Source of the DNA: Sphaerosporella brunnea
Lineage: Eukaryota; Ascomycota; Pezizomycetes; Pezizales; Pyronemataceae
Length of the DNA: 23,980 nucleotides
NCBI GenBank assembly: GCA_008704415.1
Contig: VXIS01000501.1
Location: forward strand, 1 to 23,980
Direction: 5' to 3'
In this document: positions 1 to 9,206 of the stretch, one piece after another
Position numbering within the stretch: position 1 is the first letter of the stretch
Layout: each line of letters begins with the position of its first letter
Made by a program: the position numbers and the translations under genes
The notes under the pieces: generated by a model
Told to the model about the DNA's origin: nothing
Database searches by the model: none
Seen by the model: only the letters and a program-made list of their open reading frames with translations

Positions 1-350
1 ACACGTCGCCGCAGCCAAGCTCAGTGTTTTGCCTGAGCCGCCGAATTTGCCCTGCGTCTTTGAATCGCGGCACGTCGACAAGAGCACAGCGCGCTTGCTG
101 GATGCGATTGCCGCGACCGCCATAGCCGACCGCCAGCAGTGCGTCGCAGTCGGTGTTCGCGTTGACCGCCGCGGCCACAGCGCGGGCAGGGTGCGCGGGC
201 AGGGTGATCGCTGTTCTTGCCGGGGACCATCAGATACCCATCCGGCGCGTGTGGGAGTGCATGCGCGACCCCGATGCGCCCTCTGAAGACCTGGTTAACC
301 GCATCTACCGCCATGGCTTCGGCATGTTTCTTCAGCGCGTGCGCAAGCAT
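1..350 (-). pseudogene. Unidentified protein gene, frameshifted, running off the window edge
   Basis: On the minus strand a GC-rich reading frame starts at an ATG at 350 (or further upstream; the frame is open to 515). It reads naturally through an Ala/His-rich stretch (MLAHALKKHAEAMAVDAV, then a GYLMVPGKN motif) to about position 206. There a 13-bp direct tandem duplication (181-206 on the plus strand, GCGGGCAGGGTGC-like unit) shifts the frame. Counting only one unit, the frame stays open to the window edge through a segment containing NTDCDALLAVGYGGRGN and LVDVPRFKDAGQIRRLRQ. The 165 residues before a stop in the unshifted frame become Arg/Ser/Cys-rich after the duplication, as expected past a frameshift. 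I do not recognise the family. The rest of the gene lies outside the window. A gene inactivated recently by a slippage-type duplication is the simplest reading. Confidence 0.35.
181..206. repeat. 13-bp tandem duplication, two units
   Basis: Two adjacent near-exact copies of a 13-bp unit (GCGGGCAGGGTGC / GCGGGCAGGGTGA). The unit length is not a multiple of three, and the duplication lies exactly where the minus-strand reading frame changes phase. Confidence 0.7.
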
Positions 351-533
351 TAAGGTGTAGCGGTACGTTTCGGCCACGCCTGGACGACGCGCATATATAT
401 TGCTTTTGCGCGCATGGTGTCCGAGTGTCCGACCCCTGTCAGATATTCTACCCTTTATACTACTCCCTTGATCTCCTCCGTCTTCGCCACGATATACATT
501 GAAGTAGAGGAACAAGAGATTATATGCACAAAT

Positions 534-1008
534 TTAAAACTCTGTCTGCAGGCCTTTTCGCTGCTTCAGCTGGCGAATTCTCTCTGGCATGGAGTCTATA
601 CACTTCGTCCAATCCACCGGGTCTAGCTTGTCCCACTCCTCCTGCACCGCTACCTTCACTTCAGCGAGAGTAGAAGGGAACTTGGAGCGTGCTTTGATAC
701 GCTGCTTGATTACCCTCCACACATTTTCGATGGGGTTGAGGTCGGGTGAATTTGACGGCCGGTTGTGAAGAGGAACACCGAGAGCAGCCTTCGCTTCAAC
801 CAACAGTTTCCGTGCCCCATGGACTGGCGCAAGGGTCTTCCACATACAGGCCCCAATCGCTTCCCTCAGTAGGGTTTGCTGTATAGCCGGTATTGTCTGA
901 GAGGCCATTGAACGCTGGTCCAACAATCGGTTCGAGCACCTGCTCGTACTGCAGAGATGGCACCGGCCGGGTCACGTTCAATGACCGGTCCTTGCGCTGA
1001 CCGGTCAA
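534..1008 (-). pseudogene. Tc1/mariner-type transposase, truncated and frameshifted remnant
   Basis: The minus strand encodes the C-terminal half of a Tc1/mariner-superfamily transposase, the nuclease that cuts and joins the element's ends. The frame with APVHGARKL, then NRPSNSPDLNPIENVWRVIK, then an EEWDKL segment is a clear match to the fungal Tc1/mariner pattern. The last catalytic acidic residue lies in SPDLNPIENVW. The second catalytic Asp normally sits just before APVHGAR. Here the VED triplet is in another frame (the frame open at 796-1008), so an indel at about 830 breaks the active site. The upstream frame also keeps the preceding QVLEPIVGPAF segment. The N-terminal DNA-binding half and the first catalytic Asp are missing, and I found no terminal inverted repeats. 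The C-terminus ends at the stop at 534. Confidence 0.8.
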
Positions 1009-1055
1009 TGACCGGGGGGGTCGGTAGAGGGACTGACCGGCGGTCAGTAACGGGT
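981..1055. repeat. Cluster of GACCGG/CCGGTC motifs and GGTTRG-like repeats
   Basis: Two perfect palindromes GACCGGTC (983-990 and 999-1006) are followed by further GACCGG and CGGTCAGT half-sites up to about 1050, then a short degenerate GGTTAGGGTTGAGGTTG run (to about 1083). It sits at the edge of the mariner remnant. It may be the relic of a transposon end or a protein-binding cluster. Confidence 0.4.
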
Positions 1056-1124
1056 CAGTGAGGTTAGGGTTGAGGTTGCGGTTGAAAATTTGCGGTGACG
1101 CCCGCGCACCCTCCTAATTCACAG

Positions 1125-1255
1125 TGCCACGACCGGATCAGCCTAGGGAGCTTCACGCTTATGAGGAGCAGCAAGCGGTGGCTCGCGCAATCAATGGACA
1201 GGATGACCATAATCCATTATTCCTGGACATCGCTGATGCTCTGGGAGACTCCTAG
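1125..1255 (+). pseudogene. Possible orphan terminal exon
   Basis: A stretch that reads like an intron 3' end (CCTAATTCACAG, branch-like CTAAT plus CAG at 1122-1124) is followed by an open frame in phase 2. It contains LHAYEEQQAVARAINGQDD and FLDIADALGDS and ends at TAG 1253-1255. The composition is protein-like, but there is no ATG and no upstream exon; the mariner fragment and the GACCGG cluster lie directly upstream. I do not recognise the protein. The 145-residue frame overlapping it looks less protein-like and starts with a non-ATG codon. Confidence 0.2.
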
Positions 1256-2279
1256 TAAATACCCCGCCGAGCCCCCCGCCCCGCCAAGTTCCCGCCGCGT
1301 TGTTTCTTTCCGGGCCCGCGAGATAGAAGTTCGTTCTTTGCCTTCGCCTTTCGGTTCTGCTCTGACCCGGCTGCTACTCGATTGTGGAGGGTCTTCCGTC
1401 GGGGAATTTTTCTTTTTTTTTCCCCTATGTTATTTTATTAGTTATACCGTTCAAATTCAAAGACTGGGAAGCTCTATCCTGCGTCCTCTGTCGGTCCGTC
1501 GCACGCTGTGGCTGTGGTGGGTAGTTCGCTGAAGTCAACTCCATGGGCGGACAGCCATCGCGGCTGCGGCATCATGAGCCATCACACACATATCATGTGA
1601 CTTTTGACCGCTGATGGTGCTGCCCATGAACGGAGTTGCGTTCAGGTTATATTCAGTAACCTTGGTCAGTAGTCATGACATCGTTCGTGACTTTTGTCAT
1701 AGCGAGTAGAGCAGCGGCGACGGCCCGCGCTTTGCTCTACCACCACGCCCGACGCTCGACGCCCAACGCCCAACGCCCAACACCTGACGTTCTCTCGAAC
1801 GTAGTGAAGCGGCGGGATCTCATCCGCGTCCTCTCCTGGAACTCTTGGCTGCTCGCTGGGATCCTCCATTTCGCGGTGTACATATGTAGCTATCTCCTCA
1901 GCTTCTTTGGAATTAAGTCACCCGCCCTTGAAAAAACCCGCTCGGCCAGAACTGAGGAGGCTGGAATCGCAAGATAATTGCGCGGATCAAGTACCTGAGA
2001 AGCGAACATGGATAGGACGAAAGCGGACTGAGCTTGGACAACTTGATGAAAACACACTGAAACCTCACAAGTAGTGGGTTTTGGGCGGTCTTTTATTCTC
2101 CAGAAGACATAAACTTCCCACGGTGCGCTGGGGCTTGCAGTCTCATTAGCATCACCGTCACGGCTGCTCAGGCTCGCACCTTGGTTTATTTTTGCCTGCG
2201 CCCTCGCTCTCCATGGTGGGGAACTCTATCAGACTTATGAACGGTAGTCACGAACAAAGCGGCCGAATAGATCGATGTT
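1256..2279. other. Region without a supported gene
   Basis: C- and T-rich sequence directly after the putative exon, then mixed sequence with a short CCCAACG-type tandem repeat at about 1759-1783. Reading frames here overlap on both strands, are short and lack convincing composition. I see no RNA gene. Confidence 0.5.
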
Positions 2280-3490
2280 GTGTGCAACAAACAACCGTCC
2301 ACAGAGCGCCTGGCCGGTAAGGCAGTTATCCTGCTAAATGAAGACGGATCCTGGGAAAATGACCTCAACACCGTTTGCGCAGATGGGTCTAGGCTGGACG
2401 ATGGCCAGGTAGGCTGCGCGATTGCCTGGCTGGCCCCACCGGACCCCAATCCAGAGCCCTGGCCCTGGGTCGGCTCCAACACCGGTCTCACATACCGCCC
2501 ACTGCCTCAACTGGAGCCCTTTTGGACTCCACCCCGGCACCAACAAAACGGTCTTCGATGCGGAAGTCTACGCAATCTAGCGAGCCGTTCACCGTTTCGA
2601 CCAACGCTCGGAGAGTGACTAGGCGCACACAATCTTTGCCGACGCCGAAGAAGCACTGGAAAGATGCAAGAACGACTCCATTGACCCCCGCCAGTGGATG
2701 GCTCGCCGCATGATCAAGTGGAGCCGTGAGCTGCTGACCGCGGATGCTCCTCACACTGCGGTGGTCCCTGGACACGCCGGTGTGGAGGGTAACGGGATGG
2801 CGGACACGATGGCAAAGGACGCAGCGTCATCTCCCAACGAAGCACTGCTGCGACAGGCCGCTTTGACCCACTTGAAGTGCAAGGCGTAGCCGTGGTGCTA
2901 GGCATTGGATACAGCAGAGCACGAGCCTCCGCGTTTCGTACGTACTACAGAAGAAGACTGGTTTCCGACCAGCCTTCAAGAAAGAGAAAAAGGCGCTCGC
3001 GTCCCGGTATTACCGGCTTCTTACCGGGCATGCGGTCACGGCACCGTATCTCAAGGAGAAGGTCCTCAAGAGGGACTCCGACGAGCGCTGGTTCTGCCTC
3101 ACGGGCAAGCGGCAGTCGACGGAGCATCTTTTCAAGGAGTGTGACCGATGGCTTCCACAAATTGGCCCGCTTTGGCGCTCTGTGGGGAAAGAGCTGGGGT
3201 GGAAGCAATGTGACTGGAGGTGGCGGTCTGTCACGGAGCTGTTCAAGGAGGAGAAGGCCACCCCGCATATCCCGCAGTTTCTTCGGGATACGAAGGTTGG
3301 CCAATCCGTGGCAGAAGAGGGTGATTCATCATCGTCGGAAGAGGCGTCAGAGGGGGAGGAGTGACTCGGCCCTGGTGGCCATGGCTTTTGTTCTGTTGTT
3401 ACGGGCCCATTTCTTTCCTTTGCTATCTCTTTTATACTTCCCCATTCTGGTGGTTGGGGTCGCAGTTGACCCATGAGGTAGCATCAATAA
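2280..3490 (+). pseudogene. Non-LTR retrotransposon (LINE, Tad-like) 3' remnant: RNase H and C-terminus
   Basis: Pieces in several plus-strand frames spell the end of a LINE ORF2. First comes an RNase H start with VCADGSRLDDGQVG at about 2370-2410, then an FADAEEALERC-like segment (about 2638-2665). Next is the RNase H end, VVPGHAGVEGNGMADTMAKD (2762-2820), and finally a C-terminal segment with TEHLFKECDRWLPQIGPLW (about 3122-3180), ending in a Ser/Glu-rich tail at TGA 3362-3364. RNase H degrades RNA in RNA:DNA hybrids during retrotransposition. At least four frame changes and internal stops make it dead. The reverse transcriptase and endonuclease are absent, so it is 5'-truncated, as is common for LINEs. 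An AATAAA polyadenylation-like signal at about 3485-3490 follows the reading frame. Confidence 0.75.
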
Positions 3491-3800
3491 ATGGGCGGAC
3501 AGCATAAGGGTCTGTCATGATCGTTCGCGGTCGAATGCGGACAATAAACATGATTATGGCATACAAACCAAACAACCATCTATAGCAACAAGCTAGAGTA
3601 TTCGGCGGCGATAAAACGCCAAAAAGCAGGTCGAAACTTCCAATTCAGCGGATAGGTGATTGTTCTATTCGATCCCGTCAGAGCGACGGGAAGTCACCCT
3701 CTACAGTACATACCTAGGCATTCGCTAGAGTCATAGTTACACGTACCCAGAGGTAAATGCCTCCGCGCTTAGTGAGCAACCATCATTCGAGTACTAGTGG
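3491..3800. other. Intergenic, no supported gene
   Basis: No convincing reading frame. A small hairpin (CCCGTC-AGAGC-GACGGG, about 3675-3692) is present. It is too short to name as a regulatory element. Confidence 0.5.
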
Positions 3801-3807
3801 TATAAAA
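3801..3807 (+). promoter_or_regulatory. TATA box candidate
   Basis: TATAAAA, 56 bp upstream of the ATG at 3863, at a spacing compatible with a fungal promoter. It supports, but does not prove, the small gene that follows. Confidence 0.35.
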
Positions 3808-3862
3808 TGCCTACCATGTAGCGAGATACTAGTAAGCAACACTTTCACACGATCCCTTTAAC

Positions 3863-4288
3863 ATGAACGTGTTAAAATATACCATTGCATGCTCGAGGTG
3901 TCCATCCGATTCATATTGTACACGGAATCTTTACTCTCGCCGTGTACCACCGAGGGTAAGTTGTGGGTTAGGAGTTTTTTCTTTGCCATTCAATATCGCG
4001 AGCAATCGCTGCTCATCATCGCTGAACGAGCAGCGGTTCCAGGACCGGCTCAGCGAAGTGGCGAAGAAAAATCCCCGGAAGAAGGCTTCCAGGGTAGATA
4101 CAGTATTGTCAATAGCCAGCCCAAAACGCCGAAGCCGGAGGTCGAACATAGAAGCCAGCTGCCAGCCTGCACACACGCGAGTGATTGATGGTGAAGCAGA
4201 TGTGGGACGTCTCATGATGCCAGTGGATGTGACCCGCCGCGACCAATCCCACTCTCACCCGCCAGTGTGCGAACAAATTTGTGGGTAG
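3863..4288 (+). CDS. Hypothetical basic protein, one possible intron
   Basis: An ATG frame of 141 codons follows a TATA-like box. It contains a possible intron at 3956-4033, with a GTAAGT donor, a CTGAA branch-like site and a CAG acceptor. The intron is 78 bp, divisible by three and without a stop, so both spliced and unspliced forms stay in frame (115 or 141 aa). The second part is Arg/Lys-rich (RFQDRLSEVAKKNPRKKASR; SPKRRSRRSN) and ends with HPPVCEQICG. No domain is recognised. The opposite strand has an open frame of similar length (3931-4215), so the coding strand is not certain. Confidence 0.28.
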   Translation: MNVLKYTIACSRCPSDSYCTRNLYSRRVPPRVSCGLGVFSLPFNIASNRCSSSLNEQRFQDRLSEVAKKNPRKKASRVDTVLSIASPKRRSRRSNIEASCQPAHTRVIDGEADVGRLMMPVDVTRRDQSHSHPPVCEQICG

Positions 4289-5102
4289 CAGCCCATAAGT
4301 CAGCCGGGCTATTATCGCTTTTAAAAAGCCCGGGTTGAGCGTTAATAAAAGCCTAAGATCCAACAGCCCAGCCTGCGGGCCGGCTGGCTATTGACAACAC
4401 TGGGTAGATATATAAGTGGGCAGCACGCCGTGGCACGTCCTGGGGATGGCTCCCTCCAGGAGTGGGAGGGATTTACCACTACAGTGAAAACAGCTTGACA
4501 CGTCCGTGAGCTGGATACGGCAATGATGGCTGATTCGTTCGCCACCATGGGTGAAAGCTTGCTTGTAGGATCCGAGGCGGGATTCGTCAGTTGTTTTGCT
4601 GCCAACGTCGACCTCTTCGCACAACAGAAGAAGTTTAAGATATCAAGGCGGGAGTGTGCACGCGCAATTTGGCGTTCTTTAACAAGTTTATAGAAACCTG
4701 TCACAAACGTCGTAACCGCCATCACCAACGCCGATTCCCACGTGAGAAGGTATGCTTGTGTATGTATGCTTGTGTATGTAGTGACTTCAGCAGCGCTGAT
4801 AAATGAATAGATTCTGATTGGACTCCACAGCTTGGTGAGCGTGGCTACCACAAGCTTTACAGTCTAGAAGTACGGCAACACTTTTGAGCTTAAGTCTAAA
4901 AACAAGGATCCGAGCTCGAGCTTTGTCGCGCTTTGTCTACTTGGTAATAGTGTCGGAGATGGTAGTTAGTGGGGTATCTGTTGATTTACCGCGACGCCTC
5001 TTCACCACCTGCACACTCACGCGACGCGACCACCTACTTCAAGCACAACGGTATGGTTTACAGCCCGGTCTTTAGAATAGCAAGGCTAATTTCACAGAAA
5101 TC
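4289..5102. other. Region without a supported gene
   Basis: The only long frame is on the minus strand (4342-4722 from its first ATG, 126 codons). It is Ser/Ala/Val-rich with no recognisable motif, no promoter and no intron signal. A two-unit 14-bp tandem repeat (TATGCTTGTGTATG) lies at 4751-4778. Confidence 0.4.
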
Positions 5103-5451
5103 ATGGCGGTCAATAAATCGAGGAAGCGCGCCAGCAAGCGTGCCGACAAGCGAGCTACTGCACCCACCATCAACCCCCAGCCGGTTGTTCGCCCAATCGT
5201 CCCAGGTGGCCACAAGGAAACTGTGGGGACTGACCGGTGCCCTGTGGAAGAGTGTCCTGATACCTTTTCCCAGCGAAAATAATGAGCGAGCCATCACCAT
5301 CCATGTGAAGGCGGTTGTAAAGAAAGAGAGAGCCTACTATGCGGACAAGAAGATGGGGGTTGGGTTCTGGGACTGCGATAATAAAGGGTGCCCATGTCAC
5401 AAGCATGGTGAAAAGCGCACTCCGGCCTGTGCCTGCCATGGCTGCAACTGA
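5103..5451 (+). pseudogene. Cys-rich, zinc-finger-like small protein, frameshifted
   Basis: From an ATG with A at -3 and G at +4, a basic N-terminus (MAVNKSRKRASKRADKR) leads into a half zinc finger, DRCPVEECPDTFSQRK. It stops at TAA 5280-5282 after 59 codons. Beside that stop the +1 frame continues with ERAITIHVKAV, where the His position fits the end of a C2H2 finger. It then reaches a Cys/His-rich tail, WDCDNKGCPCHKHG and PACACHGCN, ending at 5449-5451. Residues on both sides of the shift belong to one plausible domain, so I read this as one gene broken by a single-base indel at about 5275-5280. The second His of a canonical finger is not obvious, so metal binding is inferred. Family unknown. 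Confidence 0.4.
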
Positions 5452-5759
5452 TTGGCCCCCCTTGGTATCGCGGAATGGCGAAGGATTCCATCGGTACAAT
5501 TCAAAGCGGTTCGTCGGAACTAGGCGCAAAACCAATATTGCTGATATGCCCTATGTCCTTTAGAATGTTAATCAACTGATAGACATTCCAATTATCGGTT
5601 TCTTTTTGTGTCTTCTGTGTACTCCACGGAGAGCGAGGAACATTTCTCTGGTGTCTAGGTAGCTATTGGAAATATCTGAGCGTCCGGCGTGCAACTAAAA
5701 ACCTTTGTTACAACTTCTCATCGAGTGTTAATACCTCCTTTCGCTCTCGTGCTTGCCCT
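5452..5759. other. Intergenic, no supported gene
   Basis: AT-richer sequence without a convincing reading frame. The last 60 bases are pyrimidine-rich and could be the 5' leader of the small frame that follows. Confidence 0.4.
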
Positions 5760-5960
5760 ATGTCTTGCAGCGTGGGTAGTCAATTCACATGTGGTCACAG
5801 AGCCGCCGCTCCAGCACCAATCATAGTGTTTCACTCGCGTCATCCGGTCTGCGAGTGCTATGACATGATCTATGAGGCCTGCTTACAGTTGAAAAATGGG
5901 AACTCTCGTAAAGGAAAAAACTACAGACCAAAGCTATTGAAACGCAGTACAAATGAATAA
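5760..5960 (+). CDS. Hypothetical 66-aa Cys/His-containing protein
   Basis: An ATG at 5760 opens 66 codons ending at TAA 5958-5960. The N-terminal half has scattered Cys and His residues (CSVGSQFTCGH; HSRHPVCECYDMIYEAC). The C-terminal part is basic (SRKGKNYRPKLLKRS). A pyrimidine-rich leader precedes it. No homologous family comes to mind, and the frame is short enough to be chance, so this is a weak call. Confidence 0.22.
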   Translation: MSCSVGSQFTCGHRAAAPAPIIVFHSRHPVCECYDMIYEACLQLKNGNSRKGKNYRPKLLKRSTNE

Positions 5961-6498
5961 GTCGCGGCAACTGGTTTGTGCCGCACAGGAGGTTGCCTGC
6001 GTCTGTGACACAACCCAACCCCCTTTCCCGCGCATGCAAATAGGGTATTCCCGGCCTTCATTGCTGAGGCCGCTTAAATCCAGTGTTTTCTTTACCACAG
6101 GGAAGCTGATTATTGGAAACCGTGCAGTCATCACGAAACACGCGTTGCCATTAACTACTTCCGCCATGTAAGCTCACTCGGTGTTCCATCTGATAACCCT
6201 AACCCGGTGTCTGGTACCTAGCGCAACACGCGCGCGTACCGCGCCAGACACGTGGCGACAAGGAAAGACGCTCCCGGCACCGAAGACGCGTGTAGCGCGA
6301 AGCAACTTCCGGATACACCGCCTCCGACAGCTAGCAGTTACCACAAGAACAGTTTGTTCGTTCGACAAACACGCTTTAAGCATTCTCACCCTCCGTACGA
6401 CGGCACGAACTTTGCCCGCTCATTCCGAGCTACCCCCTCCCTCATCTACAGGCTTCTCATATTCACTCAGCCGACGCTTCGTTCTACATCTTTCAGCC
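5961..6498. other. Upstream region with a telomere-like motif, no supported gene
   Basis: Contains AACCCTAACCC at about 6196-6207, one and a half telomere-type repeats, which is too little to call interstitial telomere. The last 80 bases before 6499 are pyrimidine-rich, like a fungal 5' leader. Confidence 0.4.
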
Positions 6499-6972
6499 AT
6501 GGCTCCCGGAAAAGGCACTGAGCGACAACAGTTGTTGCGTCGGGCGCGGGAGGTGAAGCGCTTGAAGCATCTTGCACGGAAAGAAGCTGCTGCTGCCTCA
6601 GAAATGGAGGCGTTGACGTCGTCCGCCGGCCCCCAGTTTTCCGGCGGACAGTGCGGAACGCAGTTTCGGTGAGGAGAGTTCGGCGCCTCGCGACAGCAAA
6701 CAGTCGCCAGATCCACCTCCGGTAGCCCGACTGCGGCAGGCCATCACGACGAAAATCCTGTAGTTACCCGTTGTATCGCAAAGCCGCGGCCCCTTTGAAC
6801 AGCTTATGTCGCGCAACAAACTACCAACCAGCGCTCCCAAGCGCTTTCGCTTCCAGCGAGGCCCCCGAACCCTCGGCCCGGACTTCGTACCGTCGTGCAG
6901 AGCAAAGCAAAGCTCGTCAGAAAGCCCGCAGAGAATGTTCGGAAGATACACAGCTTCTTCAAACCGGCGTAA
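6499..6972 (+). pseudogene. Arg/Lys-rich N-terminal fragment, frameshifted; possibly a transposase N-terminus
   Basis: A strong start context (TTCAGCCATGGCT) opens MAPGKGTERQQLLRRAREVK, followed by RLKHLARKEAAAASEMEAL, and stops at TGA 6670-6672 after 57 codons. Next to that stop, another frame carries on with FGEESSAPRDSKQSPDPPP to a TAG at about 6762. Further on, a third open stretch ends with VRKIHSFFKPA at TAA 6970-6972. The order of a basic helical N-terminus followed by an I-x-x-F-F motif and Pro recalls the N-terminal region of the DDE transposase at 21214 (SISRFFNPP). I therefore infer, weakly, a relic of a related transposase. No catalytic domain follows. Confidence 0.3.
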
Positions 6973-7654
6973 TCGGGGGCTCCAGCTGTTTGGAATACTT
7001 GTCAGTCGTCGGAAATCGGGACGCCGCCCGATTCGGAGAGCAGGCACAAAGGGAAAGCCCATGGACCGGTTGCTTGGGTTGTCTCCATTGCCCTGGCCTC
7101 TCATCCTTTCGAATGGCTATGTGTAAAGTTGCTCTGGTAGATGAGAGGATATCTGTAATCTTGCGCTGCGATATCCTGCACGTTCATTTGCCGTGGGGAT
7201 AAGGCTGTACGGAAGTGAGATGTCCATTCCGAGCAGCTATTTGAGAAACAACGTGCACAACCTGTCCCACAAACGTAGGAGTGAATTCATACGAATCCAC
7301 CGATATCGTTGCTGTCATGAGTCATGGCGGGTCTGGGTGAAGTGCTCAGATAGCTTTTTGGCCAATCGGGTGGACCACCGGCTCGGAACCCGACGACAGT
7401 AGGGAAAGCATCATCACGTCTGGCTGCCCTCTTATCGATTGCCATCAGCACTCATATGTTGCCGATTCCGATTCGGATTCACCGAGTGATATTATGTGAC
7501 CTTTTATCCGCCGACGGAATCCTGTTAATATTGAAGCCCTGAAGCCCTTGTGAAGGGCGCAGGTACTAGGTACTCAATGACTGTGTAAGCGAGAAAGATG
7601 AGGTCGCCATCGGAGTTGCGCGCTTAGAAGAAGGTTGTGGAAGTGAGCGCGATG
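6973..7654. other. Region without a supported gene
   Basis: Short frames on both strands only, none with protein-like composition over a useful length. No repeat or RNA structure was recognised. Confidence 0.4.
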
Positions 7655-7790
7655 GCCCAAACCGTAATGCGCAATGTTACATAGAAATATGCGGCGTTCG
7701 GAGGGCGTATGGGCTGTTTGGTACCGATGGTCGGGAGGCCACCTCTGCACATTGAGATACATAAGGCCACGAGTATGCACGTTCTTACAG
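7655..7790 (+). repeat. Diverged repeat, copy A (inverted partner at about 9420-9545)
   Basis: About 100-130 bp resemble the reverse complement of 9420-9545. The best block runs from the ATG at 7674 through ATATGCGGCGTTCG and on to TACCGATGGTC. Both copies can be read as MLHR-x-MRRS-x-GVWAV-x-YRWS in the same frame, with substitutions N/D, E/K and W/L. Here the frame ends at TAA 7830-7832 (52 codons). It may be a fragment of an old coding exon or a dispersed repeat. Confidence 0.55.
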
Positions 7791-7832
7791 GATCAAGAAT
7801 ACCAAAAAGCGTCTCATCCGAGTCGGCAGTAA

Positions 7833-8213
7833 GGCCAGATCGACAAAGGCTCGAATGCCACAAGCAGCAACAATTCACCGTTGGAAGGGCGGGTTGGGCG
7901 TGCGGCCCGACTGGGTCACGTGCTGTGGTTGAGCGTGTTGATGTACTTTACGGTAGATAGCTCTGCTTGAGACTTACAACCTACAATACACACAGTTCTC
8001 ACTACCACCTTTCGGCTTCGCCCGTTGAAACGATCACCTCACACGACTCCAGTCAACATTCACAGCGAATAAACAGTCGTATTCCATCTCCCATCCATCA
8101 GTTCACACCTCTACGCCTCCCTTCGTTGATAGGATCCGGGCTCATATTCAGGCAGCTGTTACATTATGGAGAAACTAAACCAGCATGAAAAGCACCATCA
8201 TAAGTCCACCCAT
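7833..8213. other. 3' flank of duplicated gene copy 1, no gene of its own
   Basis: The part from about 8062 on matches 9575-9640 and 9886-9940 (CAGTCGTATTC...ACACCTCTACxCCTCCCTTC, then CAGGCAGCT and AGCATGAAAAGCACCATCATAAGT). It is the downstream flank of the duplicated gene and holds the apparent empty site of the solo LTR found in copy 2 (at about 8140-8150). Confidence 0.5.
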
Positions 8214-8634
8214 TCAGCTCTTTATGATGTTGATCCCCATGAATATGTACAGAAACCGCGCAATTACGTACACCCAAAGGACGCTACACACCATCAACAT
8301 CGGCACAACTGTCACTCCTCCAAAATCACTGGGTCACTCACATCAATACCACAGCAAGCACGCTTGCCACAATGCAGTAAAATAAGAACCCTAGGAGTTC
8401 TTGACATTCCGTGCTTGATGGCAACTGCCACTTTTGTCGGATGGCTTGGAGCTTGGTGATTCGCGCGGAAAGCTGGCTGAGTTTTTTTTCCTGCACTGAC
8501 TCTAGCTTGCTGAGTTGGGTGCGGTAATTCTTGACGTCGTCGGATAGTCGAGCCAATTCGAGCGCTATAGTAGGCATTTCAGCAGTTGGGTGGCGCTCAA
8601 GTTCGTCGTCGATGCTGCTGGCGGGTGTGTCCAT
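8214..8634 (-). CDS. Small coiled-coil protein with hydrophobic C-terminus, paralog 1
   Basis: Two exons: 8634-8342 and 8283-8214, separated by a 58-bp intron (8284-8341, donor GTGAGT, acceptor TAG). They give 120 aa, 363 nt in frame. Residues 1-25 are Ser/Thr/Asp/Glu-rich. About 26-70 form a heptad-like helix (LARLSDDVKNYRTQLSKLES, then KLSQLSARITKLQAIRQKW). From about 78 comes a hydrophobic region, LLGFLFYCIVASVLAVVL, which continues across the splice junction as IVLWVYVIARFLYIFMGI, one or two membrane spans. Unspliced, the frame stops inside the donor site after 98 codons. The splice is supported because the paralog has the same donor and acceptor and an equally open second exon. Exon 1 shares about 87% of residues with the paralog. 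The leader has a long T/C tract, typical of fungal promoters. Function unknown; a membrane-anchored protein is an inference from composition. Confidence 0.62.
8284..8341 (-). other. Intron of paralog 1 (58 bp)
   Basis: GTGAGT donor at 8341-8336 and TAG acceptor at 8286-8284. Removing it joins the hydrophobic segments in frame. Confidence 0.55.
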
Positions 8635-8639
8635 TGTTA

Positions 8640-8760
8640 CCGCGTTGTTGTAGAGGATTGTGGGAAGAGGAGCAATGAAAAAAAAAGGGGGTCAGCGCTT
8701 TTAAGGAGTGTAGAGTTGAGGAAAAAAGCCAGATAGCCACGGCGAAGCTTAAATCTTCAA
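8640..8760 (-). promoter_or_regulatory. 5' leader/promoter region of paralog 1, duplicated at 10366-10494
   Basis: Read on the minus strand it has CTCCTTAAAAGCGCTGAC, a C/T homopolymer tract and CTACAACAACGCGGTAACA directly before the ATG. The same order is kept in paralog 2. Conservation of this noncoding stretch in both copies marks it as part of the duplicated unit and probably the promoter. Confidence 0.4.
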
Positions 8761-9206
8761 AGTTCGGAAGAGAAAATGACTGACCTCGGGAGGTACCGTT
8801 CTCGTCCGTGAAAAAACGAAAAACACCACCAGTTGCTGCTGTCCAAAGAGTATATGTCTGCCTTTTCAAGATCACTTCACTATGATTATTCGGAAGTTTG
8901 TAAGCAAACTCTGTTGTGATTGTTGTGTTATGAGCGATCTGAAATTTGAGGTGGCGGAGACCGTCAATACGACACTAGGGAAACCGGCGCAAAGAAACGA
9001 AAGTTTTCTCAAGCCCTATCCAAAGCGCGCGGAATTTTGTATTTGGCAACAATAGAGTTATGGAAAGTGCTCCACCGGAGTTTAAGAAGGAAAGACGGAA
9101 CAGCTGGCAGTCAAATTACGATTGCAGGGCTTAAGAAGAGAAACTATTTTGCAGCTGCGACCTTGAGCCGAACGCATGATTTGATGTGTGCATCGGCCAA
9201 GTACTT
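8761..9206. other. Unduplicated spacer, no supported gene
   Basis: Homology with the second copy ends at AAATCTT (about 8757 against 10493). Beyond it I see only short, low-quality frames. Confidence 0.4.

Noticed and set aside
930..950. tRNA-like B box (GGTTCGAG)
   Set aside because: No A box or acceptor stem around it, and it lies in the mariner remnant.
1095..1532. 145-codon plus-strand frame
   Set aside because: It starts at a non-ATG codon, ends in homopolymer-derived Phe runs, and the overlapping frame at 1125-1255 looks more protein-like.
4342..4851. 169-codon minus-strand frame
   Set aside because: Non-ATG start (first ATG 4722), no motif, no promoter or intron signals.
6190..6210. 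AACCCTAACCC as interstitial telomere
   Set aside because: Only about one and a half repeat units. The GGTTAGGGTTGAGG run at about 1060-1083 is equally short and degenerate.
8166..8459. Plus-strand frame antisense to paralog 1, and its counterpart at 9965-10186
   Set aside because: They mirror the conserved minus-strand genes. The splice sites and promoter tract support the minus strand.
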